Part shown: in pieces, positions 40,661-48,990 of the stretch
Layout of the letters: every line of letters starts with the position of its first letter
How positions within the stretch are numbered: the stretch's first letter is position 1
The notes under the pieces: generated by a model
What the model saw: only the letters and a program-made list of their open reading frames with translations
Databases searched by the model: none
Told to the model about the DNA's origin: nothing
Source of the DNA: Sphingosinicella sp041916975
Lineage (GTDB): Bacteria; Pseudomonadota; Alphaproteobacteria; Sphingomonadales; Sphingomonadaceae
Direction of reading: 5' to 3'
NCBI RefSeq assembly: GCF_041916975.1
Contig: NZ_JAYRYK010000001.1
Coordinates: forward strand, 1,054,001-1,118,000
Length of the DNA stretch: 64,000 nt
Program-made: the position numbers and the translations under genes

Positions 40661-40962
40661 GAACGCGAAAATCGCACCAAATCGCCGGAAAGTCGTATTT
40701 TTCCAAAACGAAAACGCTTCGACCCAAGGGGCACGGCGCGTAAATGTAAGAATGGCCAACGCTCTTCCCGCGGATATCAGGGCCTCCAACGGGGAAACAG
40801 CGCGCGCATGAAACGACGTTAACCACTAAGCTATTCGATTTTCTGGGAATTTCGGATGGTGGACGCTGTGGCGATACGGCAGTGTAAAAAATCACGACAG
40901 TACCGGCCGCACCCTCGACGCCCTCAACCACGGGCGGCATAGTCCCGGCAAAGCAGGAGAAG
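40661..40962. other. Intergenic region between the PEP-CTERM gene and pfkA
   Basis: About 300 bases with no credible gene. The part next to the sigma-54 promoter is comparatively AT-rich (stretches such as GTCGTATTTTTCC and AACGAAAACG around 40690-40720) and could hold an activator site. The part before pfkA shows no clear promoter to me. Confidence 0.5.
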
Positions 40963-40965
40963 ATG

Positions 40966-42060
40966 ATGCGCCTCGGCATTCTGACGGGCGGCGGGGATGT
41001 CCCCGGCCTCAACCCCTGTATCCGTGCCGTCGCCCTGTCGGCAGACGACCGCGGGTGGGACGTCGTGGGCTTTCGGCGGGGCTGGCAGGGGCTGCTCGAC
41101 ATCGATCCCGACGATCCTGCCTCGATCGCGGCGAACACGGTCGCGCTCGATCGAGAGCGGGTACGCGGGCTTGATCGGCTCGGTGGCACCACCCTCCACA
41201 CCTCGCGCTGCGATCCGCGCACAGCGAACGGCGGAGACCGGACGCCGCATGTGATCCGCGTACTCGAACGCCTCGGCATTGACGTGATGATCACGCTCGG
41301 CGGCGACGGCACGCTGCGCTTTTCCGCCCATCTCGACAGCCTCGGCGTTCCGGTCATCTCCATCCCCAAGACGATGGACAACGACGTGAACGGCACCGAC
41401 TATTGCATCGGCTTCTCGACCGCCGTGACGCGCTCGGTCGCGGCGATCAATGCGCTGCGCACGACCACCGAAAGTCATGAGCGCATCGCCGTCGTCGAAC
41501 TCTTCGGCCGCCGGTCGGGCGAAACGGCGCTCCTTTCGGGCTTCCTCGCGCAGGTCGATCGCACGGTGATCGCGGAAGTTCCTGCCGACCTTGATGCGCT
41601 GCTGCCGCTGCTCGCGCGCGATAAGGCGACCAATCCCGCGAACTACGCGGTTCTCGTGGTCTCGGAAGGCGCAAGCCTCGTCGGCGGGGCAGCAGCGGAC
41701 ATGTCCAGCTCGGCGACGGCACGCGACGATGTCGGCGTCGGCCACCGCATCGCCCGCGCCATCGAAATGGCAGGCGGCGGCGGCACCGTGCTTCAGGAGC
41801 TCGCCTATCTCATGCGCGCGGGCGAGCCCGACGCGCTCGATCGCATGGTCGGCCTCGCTTTCGGTGCGCTTGCCGTCCAGCTTATCGAACGGCGCGAAAC
41901 CGGCCGCATGGTGACGCTGACCAGCGGCAACTATTGCCACGTCCCGGCGAACAGCGTGCTTCAGGGCGCGAAACATGTCGACGTCGAACGGCTTTACGAC
42001 CGCGATCAGTATCGCGCGCGGCTGAAGAGCGTCGAGGGTATGCCGATGTTCCTCTATTGA
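40966..42060 (+). CDS. pfkA: 6-phosphofructokinase
   Basis: Phosphorylates fructose 6-phosphate. The 364-residue protein (counting from the second ATG) has ILTGGGDVPGLNP, ITLGGDGTLRFSAHL and the fructose-6-phosphate loop SIPKTMDNDVNGTDYCIGFSTAV. The residue pair that separates donor types is Gly in GGDG and Lys in PKTMDND: Gly points to ATP, while the Lys is the form seen in pyrophosphate enzymes and in some ATP enzymes derived from them. ATP is therefore more likely, but this needs a test. Of two adjacent ATGs the one at 40966 has AGGAG six bases before it. Sphingomonads rely mainly on the Entner-Doudoroff route, so the gene is of metabolic interest. Confidence 0.92.
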   Translation: MRLGILTGGGDVPGLNPCIRAVALSADDRGWDVVGFRRGWQGLLDIDPDDPASIAANTVALDRERVRGLDRLGGTTLHTSRCDPRTANGGDRTPHVIRVLERLGIDVMITLGGDGTLRFSAHLDSLGVPVISIPKTMDNDVNGTDYCIGFSTAVTRSVAAINALRTTTESHERIAVVELFGRRSGETALLSGFLAQVDRTVIAEVPADLDALLPLLARDKATNPANYAVLVVSEGASLVGGAAADMSSSATARDDVGVGHRIARAIEMAGGGGTVLQELAYLMRAGEPDALDRMVGLAFGALAVQLIERRETGRMVTLTSGNYCHVPANSVLQGAKHVDVERLYDRDQYRARLKSVEGMPMFLY

Positions 42061-42122
42061 GGGTCGACAGACACGTGCACCCACTGTATTGTTACAACAA
42101 CACAGTTTGGAGATCGTCCCCC

Positions 42123-42815
42123 ATGAAACGCGCTCTTCTTGTCGCTCTTCCCGTTCTCGCGCTCGCCACGCCGACCTTTGCCGCCGAGCAGAAATACACG
42201 GTTACCGGGTTTGAAGGCATTTCCGTTTCAGTGCCGCACAAGGTGATCGTCGCCACCGGCAAGGCGCCAAGCGTCCGTGCCGTCGGGGATCAGAAATCGA
42301 TCGATCGCCTGGAGGTCGAGGTCGCGAGCGGCACGCTCCGCATCCGCGAGAAGAAGACAGATACCTGGTTCTCGTGGAAGGATGGCGAGGTGCTGACGAT
42401 CTACGTCACCACGCATACGCTCGGAAATGCGCGCCTTGCCGGATCGGGTGACGTGGCGATCGACCGGATGAAGGGGCAGGACGTCAAGCTCTCGCTCGCG
42501 GGTTCGGGCGATCTCAACGTCGGCGTGATCGCCGCGGACCGTCTCGACGTGTCGCTCGCCGGGTCGGGCGACATGGCGATGACCGGCACATGCGGCGCAG
42601 CCGAAATCTCGATTGCCGGTTCCGGCAACATCGATGCCCCCGGCCTCAAGTGCCAGTCGCTCACCGGCAAGATCGCGGGATCGGGCGATATCACCACCGA
42701 TGTCGTCAAACACGCGAAGCTCAGCATTGCAGGCTCGGGCGACATCAAGATCCTCGGCAAACCGCAGTGCGAGGTGAAGACGCTGGGCAGCGGCAAGGTC
42801 AGCTGCGGGGCGTGA
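42123..42815 (+). CDS. Secreted DUF2807 (GIN domain) protein
   Basis: A 230-residue exported protein: signal peptide about 1-20 (LLVALPVLALATPTFA) and then a right-handed beta-helix of the DUF2807 type. Six turns carry the motif (L/I)AGSG(D/N), for example LAGSGDVAID, LAGSGDLNVG and IAGSGDIKIL, at a step of about 18 residues. The function of this putative auto-transporter adhesin-like head domain is not known. The start ATG at 42123 has GGAG eleven bases before it. It follows pfkA by 62 bases, in a gap with no obvious terminator. Confidence 0.88.
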   Translation: MKRALLVALPVLALATPTFAAEQKYTVTGFEGISVSVPHKVIVATGKAPSVRAVGDQKSIDRLEVEVASGTLRIREKKTDTWFSWKDGEVLTIYVTTHTLGNARLAGSGDVAIDRMKGQDVKLSLAGSGDLNVGVIAADRLDVSLAGSGDMAMTGTCGAAEISIAGSGNIDAPGLKCQSLTGKIAGSGDITTDVVKHAKLSIAGSGDIKILGKPQCEVKTLGSGKVSCGA

Positions 42816-42822
42816 ACCTGCG

Positions 42823-43587
42823 CTAGCGGAGTCTGAGCGACTGCGCGGCGTGCCGGAAGGTGGCGTCTTGAGCGATGCTCTCGAACCGATCAATGTAGGG
42901 ACGAAGGCGCCCCTGCCATGGGTCGCCGAGCCTGTCGACGACCCCCGCCATCGCTTCGAGCCGTCGTAGCTGCGCGAGCCCGTTCGAGCGGGCGAGGAGC
43001 GCGAGCACGCCGTCGATAACGCCCAGAAGCCGCAGCGCCTCGGCTGCCGAACGTCCGTATTCGCCGCCCACCGCGTCCAGAAGATCCTCCACCGTCACGG
43101 CGGCGCGTCCCGTGATGCGATCGAGCGAACCGTGCAGGTGGGAAATCGGGGTTTCCGGCGTTCCGCTCCGCGCCAGGCTCTCACGCGCCGCGACGCGGAC
43201 GTGTGCGGGCAGCCCATGGAACGGCCCCTTCATCCAGTGATCGAGCCTCGCGCGAAACCGGCCGAAGCTCACGCCCTTCACGAGGAAATCGTCGATGCCC
43301 GAAGCCACGCCCGCCTTGATCAGCTCGGCGGTATCGTCGGCGCTCATCAGGATGATGGGAAAGTGCTTGAGGCCCCGCTCCATGATCCGTTCGGCAAGCG
43401 CATAGCCCGAAAGGCCGGGCATGTTGAGATCGGTGACGAGCAGTGAGGGCGCCTGCTGCGCGATATGCTTGAATGCCGATTCGGCATCGCCGAACAGCGT
43501 CGCCTGATAGCCCGCCGCTTCCACCGCGCGGCCATAGAGTTTGGCAACAAGCCGCTCGTCGTCGACGAGAATGACTTCCGCCGTCAC
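42823..43587 (-). CDS. Response regulator with a receiver domain and an unknown helical C-terminus
   Basis: A 254-residue protein. The receiver domain (1 to about 115) is complete: D9/D10 and E11 in VDDERL, phospho-acceptor D53 in LVTDLNMPGLSG, S82 in ILMSADD and K104 in FLVKGVS. From about 120 to 254 there is an all-helical, Arg/Ala/Leu-rich region with no DNA-binding, GGDEF, EAL or kinase motif that I recognise; it may be an adaptor or dimerisation module. No histidine kinase gene is adjacent. It ends seven bases before the DUF2807 gene stop on the opposite strand and lies four bases after mgtE, so it may be co-transcribed with mgtE. Confidence 0.85.
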   Translation of the reverse strand: MTAEVILVDDERLVAKLYGRAVEAAGYQATLFGDAESAFKHIAQQAPSLLVTDLNMPGLSGYALAERIMERGLKHFPIILMSADDTAELIKAGVASGIDDFLVKGVSFGRFRARLDHWMKGPFHGLPAHVRVAARESLARSGTPETPISHLHGSLDRITGRAAVTVEDLLDAVGGEYGRSAAEALRLLGVIDGVLALLARSNGLAQLRRLEAMAGVVDRLGDPWQGRLRPYIDRFESIAQDATFRHAAQSLRLR

Positions 43588-43591
43588 CCGC

Positions 43592-45001
43592 CTAACCCGT
43601 AAGCCCTGTCGCCGCGGCGAGGCCGAGGAAGACGAAGAACCCCATCGAATCCGTGATCATCGTTACGAATACAGAAGAGCCTACGGCCGGGTCGACATCC
43701 AGCCGGTAGAGCGTGAGCGGCACGAAAACGCCCGCAAGACCCGCGATGACGATATTGGCGAGCATAGCCACGGCGATAACCCCGCCGAGCGCGGGATTGG
43801 AGAAGACGAGCGTCGCCCCGAGACCAATCAGCACGGCAACCGTTGCACCGTTCAGCAGGGCGATACGGATTTCGCGCAGAATGGCGCGCCCGGTGTTGGT
43901 TTCGGTGAGCTGGTCCGTCGCCAGCGCGCGCACCGTTACCGCCAGCGTCTGTGTGCCCGCATTGCCGCCGACACCCGCGACGATCGGCATCAGCGCCGCC
44001 AGCGTCACCATCTGCGCAATCGTCGCCTCGAACAACCCGATGATGCCCGACGCGACGAGCGCGGTTCCGAGGTTCGCGACGAGCCAGCGCACGCGGCTGC
44101 GATAGCTGTCGAAGACGCTTTCGTTGATATTGCCGTCGTCGCCGCCACCAGCGAGGCGGAAAATGTCCTCGTCGGCCTCTTCCTGGATGATATGCACGAC
44201 ATCGTCGACGGTGACGACACCGACGAGGCGCCCGGAGGCGTCGACAACCGCCGCCGAAATCAGCGCGTACTTCTGGAAGCGCAGCGCCACCTCTTCCTGG
44301 TCCATATCGACCGGGATCAGCGTCTGCTCTCCCTTCATCACATCTGTGACGAGCACGTTGCGCGGCGAGCGCAGCACCAGAGAGAGCCGCATCGTGCCGA
44401 CAGGCTTGTGCGACGGATCGACGACGAAGATTTCCCAGAAGTCGCTGGTCACATCGTCGCCCGCCTGCCGCAGGAAATCGATGACCTGACCCACGGTCCA
44501 ATATTCCGGCACCGCGATCAGATCGCGCTGCATCAGGCGTCCGGCGGACTCTTCCGGGTAGCTCAGCGCCTCTTCGATGGCGGCGCGTTCGTCGGCGGGG
44601 AGCGAGCGGAGGACCTCGGCCTGGTCCTCCTCGTCCATGTCCTCGAGAATGGCGACCGCGTCGTCGGTCTCCATCTGCGTGACGACGTCCGCAACCTGCC
44701 CGGCATCGAGCACGTCGATCAACTGTTCGCGCACGACCTCGTTCATTTCCGAGATCACGTCCGCGTCGAGCACGTCGCCGAGCGCGGCGGCGAGCGGCTG
44801 GCGCTCGCCCGGCTCCACCTGTTCGATAAGGTCGGCGATGTCGGCGGGATGCAGCGGCTCGGCGAGTTCCTGCACGCGCGCGGTATCGCCGGCGGCGAGC
44901 GCTTCCGTCACTTCATCGACGAATGCGCCCGTCAGCCGGTTGTCTTCCAACGCCTCGCGCGGCGCAGGAACCAGATCCTTATCCTGAACATCATCGGACA
45001 T
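43592..45001 (-). CDS. mgtE: Magnesium transporter MgtE
   Basis: MgtE is a gated Mg2+ channel/transporter. The 469-residue protein has the acidic N-terminal domain (about 25-140, with many Asp/Glu in ILEDMDEEDQAEVLRSL), two CBS domains (about 145-265, YPEESAGRLMQRDLIAVPE) and five membrane helices at the C-terminus, including the pore segment GVGGNAGTQTLAV. The Mg2+-sensing acidic face is present. It starts at 45001 with a GTAACCTCCGCGCG leader and no obvious riboswitch within the 88 bases upstream. The response regulator gene follows by four bases. Confidence 0.95.
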   Translation of the reverse strand: MSDDVQDKDLVPAPREALEDNRLTGAFVDEVTEALAAGDTARVQELAEPLHPADIADLIEQVEPGERQPLAAALGDVLDADVISEMNEVVREQLIDVLDAGQVADVVTQMETDDAVAILEDMDEEDQAEVLRSLPADERAAIEEALSYPEESAGRLMQRDLIAVPEYWTVGQVIDFLRQAGDDVTSDFWEIFVVDPSHKPVGTMRLSLVLRSPRNVLVTDVMKGEQTLIPVDMDQEEVALRFQKYALISAAVVDASGRLVGVVTVDDVVHIIQEEADEDIFRLAGGGDDGNINESVFDSYRSRVRWLVANLGTALVASGIIGLFEATIAQMVTLAALMPIVAGVGGNAGTQTLAVTVRALATDQLTETNTGRAILREIRIALLNGATVAVLIGLGATLVFSNPALGGVIAVAMLANIVIAGLAGVFVPLTLYRLDVDPAVGSSVFVTMITDSMGFFVFLGLAAATGLTG

Positions 45002-45089
45002 GCCGCCGCTTATAGCGCGCGGAGGTTACATTTCCATCGGAACGCGCCTTCCGCAGGGCGATGCGAACGCTTTTTCTTCAAGGGGTAAT

Positions 45090-45269
45090 TCAGGCCGCGG
45101 CCGCCCACGCCTTCTCGTGGAAAAAGAAAGCGACAGCGTTCACCATCGGTTCGATGAGTGCGATGCCACCGGCGACGGCGACCGACCCGGTCAGCAGGTA
45201 CGCGACCGTGAACCCGATCGTCAGGTGCAGCATCAGATAGGTGCCGGTCTTGGCAAGATCGCGAGACAT
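45090..45269 (-). CDS. DUF2061 small membrane protein
   Basis: A 59-residue protein with two membrane segments (YLMLHLTIGFTVAYLLTG and VAVAGGIALIEPMVNAVAFF) and the DUF2061 hallmark HLTIGFTVAYLLTGS...EPMVNAVAFFFHEKAW. Function unknown. The start ATG at 45269 has AGGAG nearby (AAGGAGCCCTGAG). The neighbouring dyad at 45295-45317 may regulate it. It converges with no gene and stands alone between mgtE and the second diguanylate cyclase. Confidence 0.88.
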   Translation of the reverse strand: MSRDLAKTGTYLMLHLTIGFTVAYLLTGSVAVAGGIALIEPMVNAVAFFFHEKAWAAAA

Positions 45270-45294
45270 CTCAGGGCTCCTTTTCACGAACCCT

Positions 45295-45317
45295 TTATTG
45301 CAACTCGTTCGCAATAA
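45295..45317. promoter_or_regulatory. Inverted repeat upstream of the DUF2061 gene
   Basis: TTATTGC (45295-45301) and GCAATAA (45311-45317) form a perfect seven-base dyad with a nine-base spacer, in an AT-rich stretch 26 bases before the start codon. The shape and size fit an operator for a MarR- or similar dimeric regulator. No regulator gene is adjacent. Confidence 0.45.
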
Positions 45318-45336
45318 TAAAAATGAAGACTTCCGA

Positions 45337-46086
45337 TTAGTCTGATCGGGTTGCCCCGCCCTTGTCGGCCTTGTGCGCGTACATCGCACTGTCCGCGAAC
45401 CGCAGCACGCCCTCCACGGTCTCACCCGGCGACAGCACATGAAGGCCTGCCGAGATCGTGATCGTGAAGCTTTCGCCACGCACACGCACCGGCGTCGCCG
45501 CGACGGCCGCCACGATCTGCTCCATCTTCGCCTGTGCCTGCTCGGCATCGACATGGCGCAGGATCACCGCGAACTCATCGCCGCCAAGACGGGCCACCGT
45601 ATCGGATTCGCGCAGTTTCGCCTGCAGCGTCTCGCCGATATGTACAAGCGCGGCATCCCCCGCGAGGTGGCCGTAGCGGTCGTTGACGGCTTTCAGCTTA
45701 TCGACGTCGATGAAGATCAGCGCCGCGCGAACCCCGTGCCGACCCACCTCCGCAAGCGTGCGGGCAAGGTCGCGGATCAGCCCGCGCCGATTGGCGACCG
45801 GGGTCAGCTCGTCGGCTTCGACCAGCCGCTCCAGCTCCTCTATGCGCCGCCGTGCGACCGCAAGCGTCCGGCGCAATTCCTCGGTTTCCGCCAGCAGCGC
45901 AACGAAAGCGTCCCGCAGATGCTCCGGCAGCGCCGCCGCCGTAACCTGGGCGATGGCGCTTGCAGGTTCAGCCTCGGGAATACCGGCCGGCACCTCGGCA
46001 ACCGCCGGCACCGATGCAAGCGCAGCACGAGTCTGCACGCGCCCATAGGCACGCGCGGCGCGTCCGCCTTCATCGATCCGCGTCAT
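45337..46086 (-). CDS. Soluble diguanylate cyclase
   Basis: A 249-residue cytoplasmic protein expected to make cyclic di-GMP. A helical N-terminus with a coiled coil (LLAETEELRRTLAVARRRIEELE) leads into a GGDEF domain with LTPVANRRGL, IDVDKLKAVNDRYGHLAGD and the intact GGDEF motif. The inhibitory RESD sits exactly five residues before it, so product inhibition is expected, unlike in the cyclase at 12703-14364. The start ATG at 46086 has GGGAG eight bases upstream; an ATG 24 codons earlier has no site. No sensor domain is obvious. Confidence 0.9.
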   Translation of the reverse strand: MTRIDEGGRAARAYGRVQTRAALASVPAVAEVPAGIPEAEPASAIAQVTAAALPEHLRDAFVALLAETEELRRTLAVARRRIEELERLVEADELTPVANRRGLIRDLARTLAEVGRHGVRAALIFIDVDKLKAVNDRYGHLAGDAALVHIGETLQAKLRESDTVARLGGDEFAVILRHVDAEQAQAKMEQIVAAVAATPVRVRGESFTITISAGLHVLSPGETVEGVLRFADSAMYAHKADKGGATRSD

Positions 46087-46219
46087 CCAGTTCTCCCAGC
46101 CGGGTTTTCGGCCACGATCGGCATTCTGCGCATAAAATAATGTGCGTAAGGTGAACATAGACAGCGAGGCGAGCCGAAAGTAGGTTGCGCCGCTTTCGGG
46201 GAAGGACGCGCGGGAAGGC

Positions 46220-46704
<485 letters not shown>

Positions 46705-46708
<4 letters not shown>

Positions 46709-47769
46709 TCGCACCCGGTTCCACGATAGGCGTTCTTGGCGGCGGCCAGCTTGGCCGTATGCTCGCGATGGCGGCGGCAAGCATGGGCTACCGCGTCCAC
46801 ATCTTCGCGCCTGAGGCCGAACTTCCCGCCGGCGACGTTTCCGCGGCCGTCACCCGCGCGGCCTACACCGATCATGCCGCGCTCGAAGCCTTCGCCGCTG
46901 CGGTCGATGTCGTGACGGTCGAGTTCGAGAATGTCGACGCCGCGAGCCTCGAATTCCTCGAATCCCGTGTGCCGACGCGCCCCGGCGCGCGCGCGCTGCG
47001 CATCGCGCAGGACCGGCTTGCCGAGAAGGACTTCTTCACCGGCCTCGGCGGCCGCGTCGCGCCGTACCGTGCCGTCTCCTCACGCTCCGAGCTTGAAACG
47101 GCCGTGCACGAGATCGGCACCCCCGGCATCCTGAAAACGCGCCGTTTCGGCTACGACGGCAAGGGCCAGGTCCGCATCCACGCCGATACGTCCCTTGATG
47201 CAGCGTGGGCCGATATCGGCGAAAACCCCTCGGTCTACGAAGGGTTCGTGAGCTTCGACGCCGAATTCTCAATCCTCCTCGCCCGCGCCGAGGATGGCAG
47301 CAGCGTCGTCTACCCGGCGCCGCGCAACACGCATGAAGACGGCATCCTCGCGCTGTCCGAAGTGCCGGCACGCGCCGTGCCCGCCGCCCACATAGAGGAA
47401 GCCGCCGCGATGGCGCGCAAGGTCGCGGACGCGCTCTCTTATGTCGGGCTCATCACGCTCGAATTCTTCGCCTGCGCGGATGGGCCGGTGTTCAACGAAA
47501 TGGCCCCGCGCGTCCACAACAGCGGGCACTGGACGATCGAGGGCGCGCACACCAGCCAGTTCGAAAACCACATCCGCGCCATCTGCGGGCTACCGCTTGG
47601 CGAAATCGGCCTCAGCGCGCGCGCCGTGCGCATGAAAAATCTGATCGGCGAGGATGCGAACGACTGGGCCGCGATCCTTGCGGACCCGCGCGCGCACCTG
47701 CACCTCTACGGCAAGAGCGAGGTGAAGCCCGGCCGCAAGATGGGCCACGTCACCTGGCTTGAAGACTAG
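46705..47769 (+). CDS. purK: 5-(carboxyamino)imidazole ribonucleotide synthase PurK
   Basis: PurK makes N5-CAIR from AIR, ATP and bicarbonate. The 354-residue ATP-grasp protein has IGVLGGGQLGRMLAMAA, GILKTRRFGYDGKGQ and EMAPRVHNSGHWTIEGA. The start overlaps the purE stop (ATGA). The final TAG stop lies inside the CTAG target site copied by the repeat element at 47770-48000, so the coding sequence ends exactly at the element and is not damaged. Confidence 0.97.
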
Positions 47770-48004
47770 AGCCTGTCCTGATCAGTTTGAGGCGTCGTGA
47801 CGGAGCGGAAAAGGGCGCATGGGTAGGAGCGAGGAGGGAGCGATGCAGAAGCATCGTGACCGACGAGCGACGCCCCCATGCGCCCTTTTCCGTCCGCCGC
47901 TTCGCGGCCCGCCTTACCGCGCCCGCCGGACGGCGTCGCGCGGCTTGCCGGACGAACACGGAAACGCAATCACGATGCCTCAAACTGATCAGGACAGGCT
48001 CTAG
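47766..48004. mobile_element. MITE-like non-autonomous element with long terminal inverted repeats
   Basis: The element spans 47770-48000 (231 bases), flanked by CTAG on both sides. The termini match perfectly over 24 bases (47770-47793 and 47977-48000, starting AGCCTGTCCTGATCAG), then seven more with one mismatch. A second, internal inverted repeat is perfect over 17 bases (47807-47823 with 47875-47891), and a small hairpin GATGC/GCATC sits at its centre. No transposase frame is present. A CTAG duplication matches the YTAR preference of IS5-type transposases, so a MITE moved by such an enzyme is likely. Joining the flanks at one CTAG gives a plausible empty site between purK and the convergent gene. 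Confidence 0.8.
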
Positions 48005-48203
48005 ACCGTCTTTCGAACAGCCACACCCGGATCGCGCTTGAAAGGTTCGTGGTCCGCGCCTCGTCGATCTCGGCGACAATCGCGTTGACGGAACGCCCCT
48101 CGGCGTCCGCCGCCGCGACGAGCGCATCCCAGAACACGGGTTCGAGGCTCACCGAGGTCCGATGCCCGGCGATCGTCACCGAGCGCTTGATGAGCCCCGA
48201 CAT
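47970..48203 (-). CDS. Ribbon-helix-helix domain protein with C-terminus supplied by the repeat element
   Basis: A 77-residue small DNA-binding-type protein (RHH_4 family). RSVTIAGHRTSVSLEPVFWDALVAAA is the ribbon and first helix, and SVNAIVAEIDEARTTNLSSAIRVWL is the rest of the motif. The last ten or so residues (RACPDQFEAS) are translated from the terminal repeat of the element at 47770-48000. Without the element the frame would read on to SSLQAR and stop, overlapping purK. The start ATG at 48203 lies three bases before the phaB stop. The target of the protein is unknown. Confidence 0.85.
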   Translation of the reverse strand: MSGLIKRSVTIAGHRTSVSLEPVFWDALVAAADAEGRSVNAIVAEIDEARTTNLSSAIRVWLFERRSRACPDQFEAS

Positions 48204-48206
48204 ACC

Positions 48207-48929
48207 TCAATACATGTGCTGGCCGCCGTTGATCGACAGCGTCGATCCGGTGACGAAGCCCGCATCCTCGGCGCAGAGGAAGCCGACGCCGCGCGCGATC
48301 TCGCTCGCCTTGCCGAGCCTGCCGACAGGAATCTTGGCGACGATCTTCTCAAGCACGGCTTCCGGCACCGCCGCCACCATGTCCGTGTCGATATATCCCG
48401 GCGCAAGCGCGTTCACGGTGATGCCGAAGCGCGCGCCTTCCTGCGCCAGCGCCTTGGTGAAGCCATGGATGCCCGACTTGGCGGCAGCATAGTTCACCTG
48501 CCCGTACTGGCCGCCCTGCCCGTTGATCGATCCGATGTTGACGATGCGCCCATAGCCGCGCGACCGCATGCTGTCGAACACGGCCTTCGCCATGTTGAAG
48601 CAGCCGCCGAGGTTCACATCGATCACCTCCTGCCAGCTCTTGCGGTCCATTTTCGTAAGCGTGCCGTCGCGCGTGATGCCAGCGTTGTTGACGAGGACGT
48701 CGACCGGGCCGAGATCGGCTTCCACCTTGCGCACGCCCTCCTGGCACGCTTCGAAATCCCCGACGTCCCACTTGTATGTCGGGATGCCGGTTCGCGCGGT
48801 GAACTCGCGCGCCTTCTCGTCGTTGCCCGCATAGTTCGCGGCAACCTTCATGCCCATTTTCTGGAGTTCGAGGCTGATCGCCTCGCCGATGCCACGCGAT
48901 CCGCCGGTAACGATAGCTACGCGACCCAT
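48207..48929 (-). CDS. phaB: Acetoacetyl-CoA reductase (PhaB-type short-chain dehydrogenase)
   Basis: Reduces acetoacetyl-CoA to (R)-3-hydroxybutyryl-CoA with NADPH, for polyhydroxybutyrate. The 240-residue protein has the cofactor loop TGGSRGIGEAISLELQ, NNAGITRDGTLTKM, and the catalytic Ser/Tyr/Lys in INGQGGQYGQVNYAAAKSG. These match PhaB rather than FabG. The start ATG at 48929 follows GGGAGGAG. No phaA or phaC lies nearby. A purine-rich AT stretch upstream (48950-48990) is the likely promoter, downstream of the hemH stop. Confidence 0.92.
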   Translation of the reverse strand: MGRVAIVTGGSRGIGEAISLELQKMGMKVAANYAGNDEKAREFTARTGIPTYKWDVGDFEACQEGVRKVEADLGPVDVLVNNAGITRDGTLTKMDRKSWQEVIDVNLGGCFNMAKAVFDSMRSRGYGRIVNIGSINGQGGQYGQVNYAAAKSGIHGFTKALAQEGARFGITVNALAPGYIDTDMVAAVPEAVLEKIVAKIPVGRLGKASEIARGVGFLCAEDAGFVTGSTLSINGGQHMY

Positions 48930-48990
48930 GATGACTCTCCTCCCAAGTACAATTGGCCGGTACTGCTCACTTTTTTCAATTCTGTTGCAA

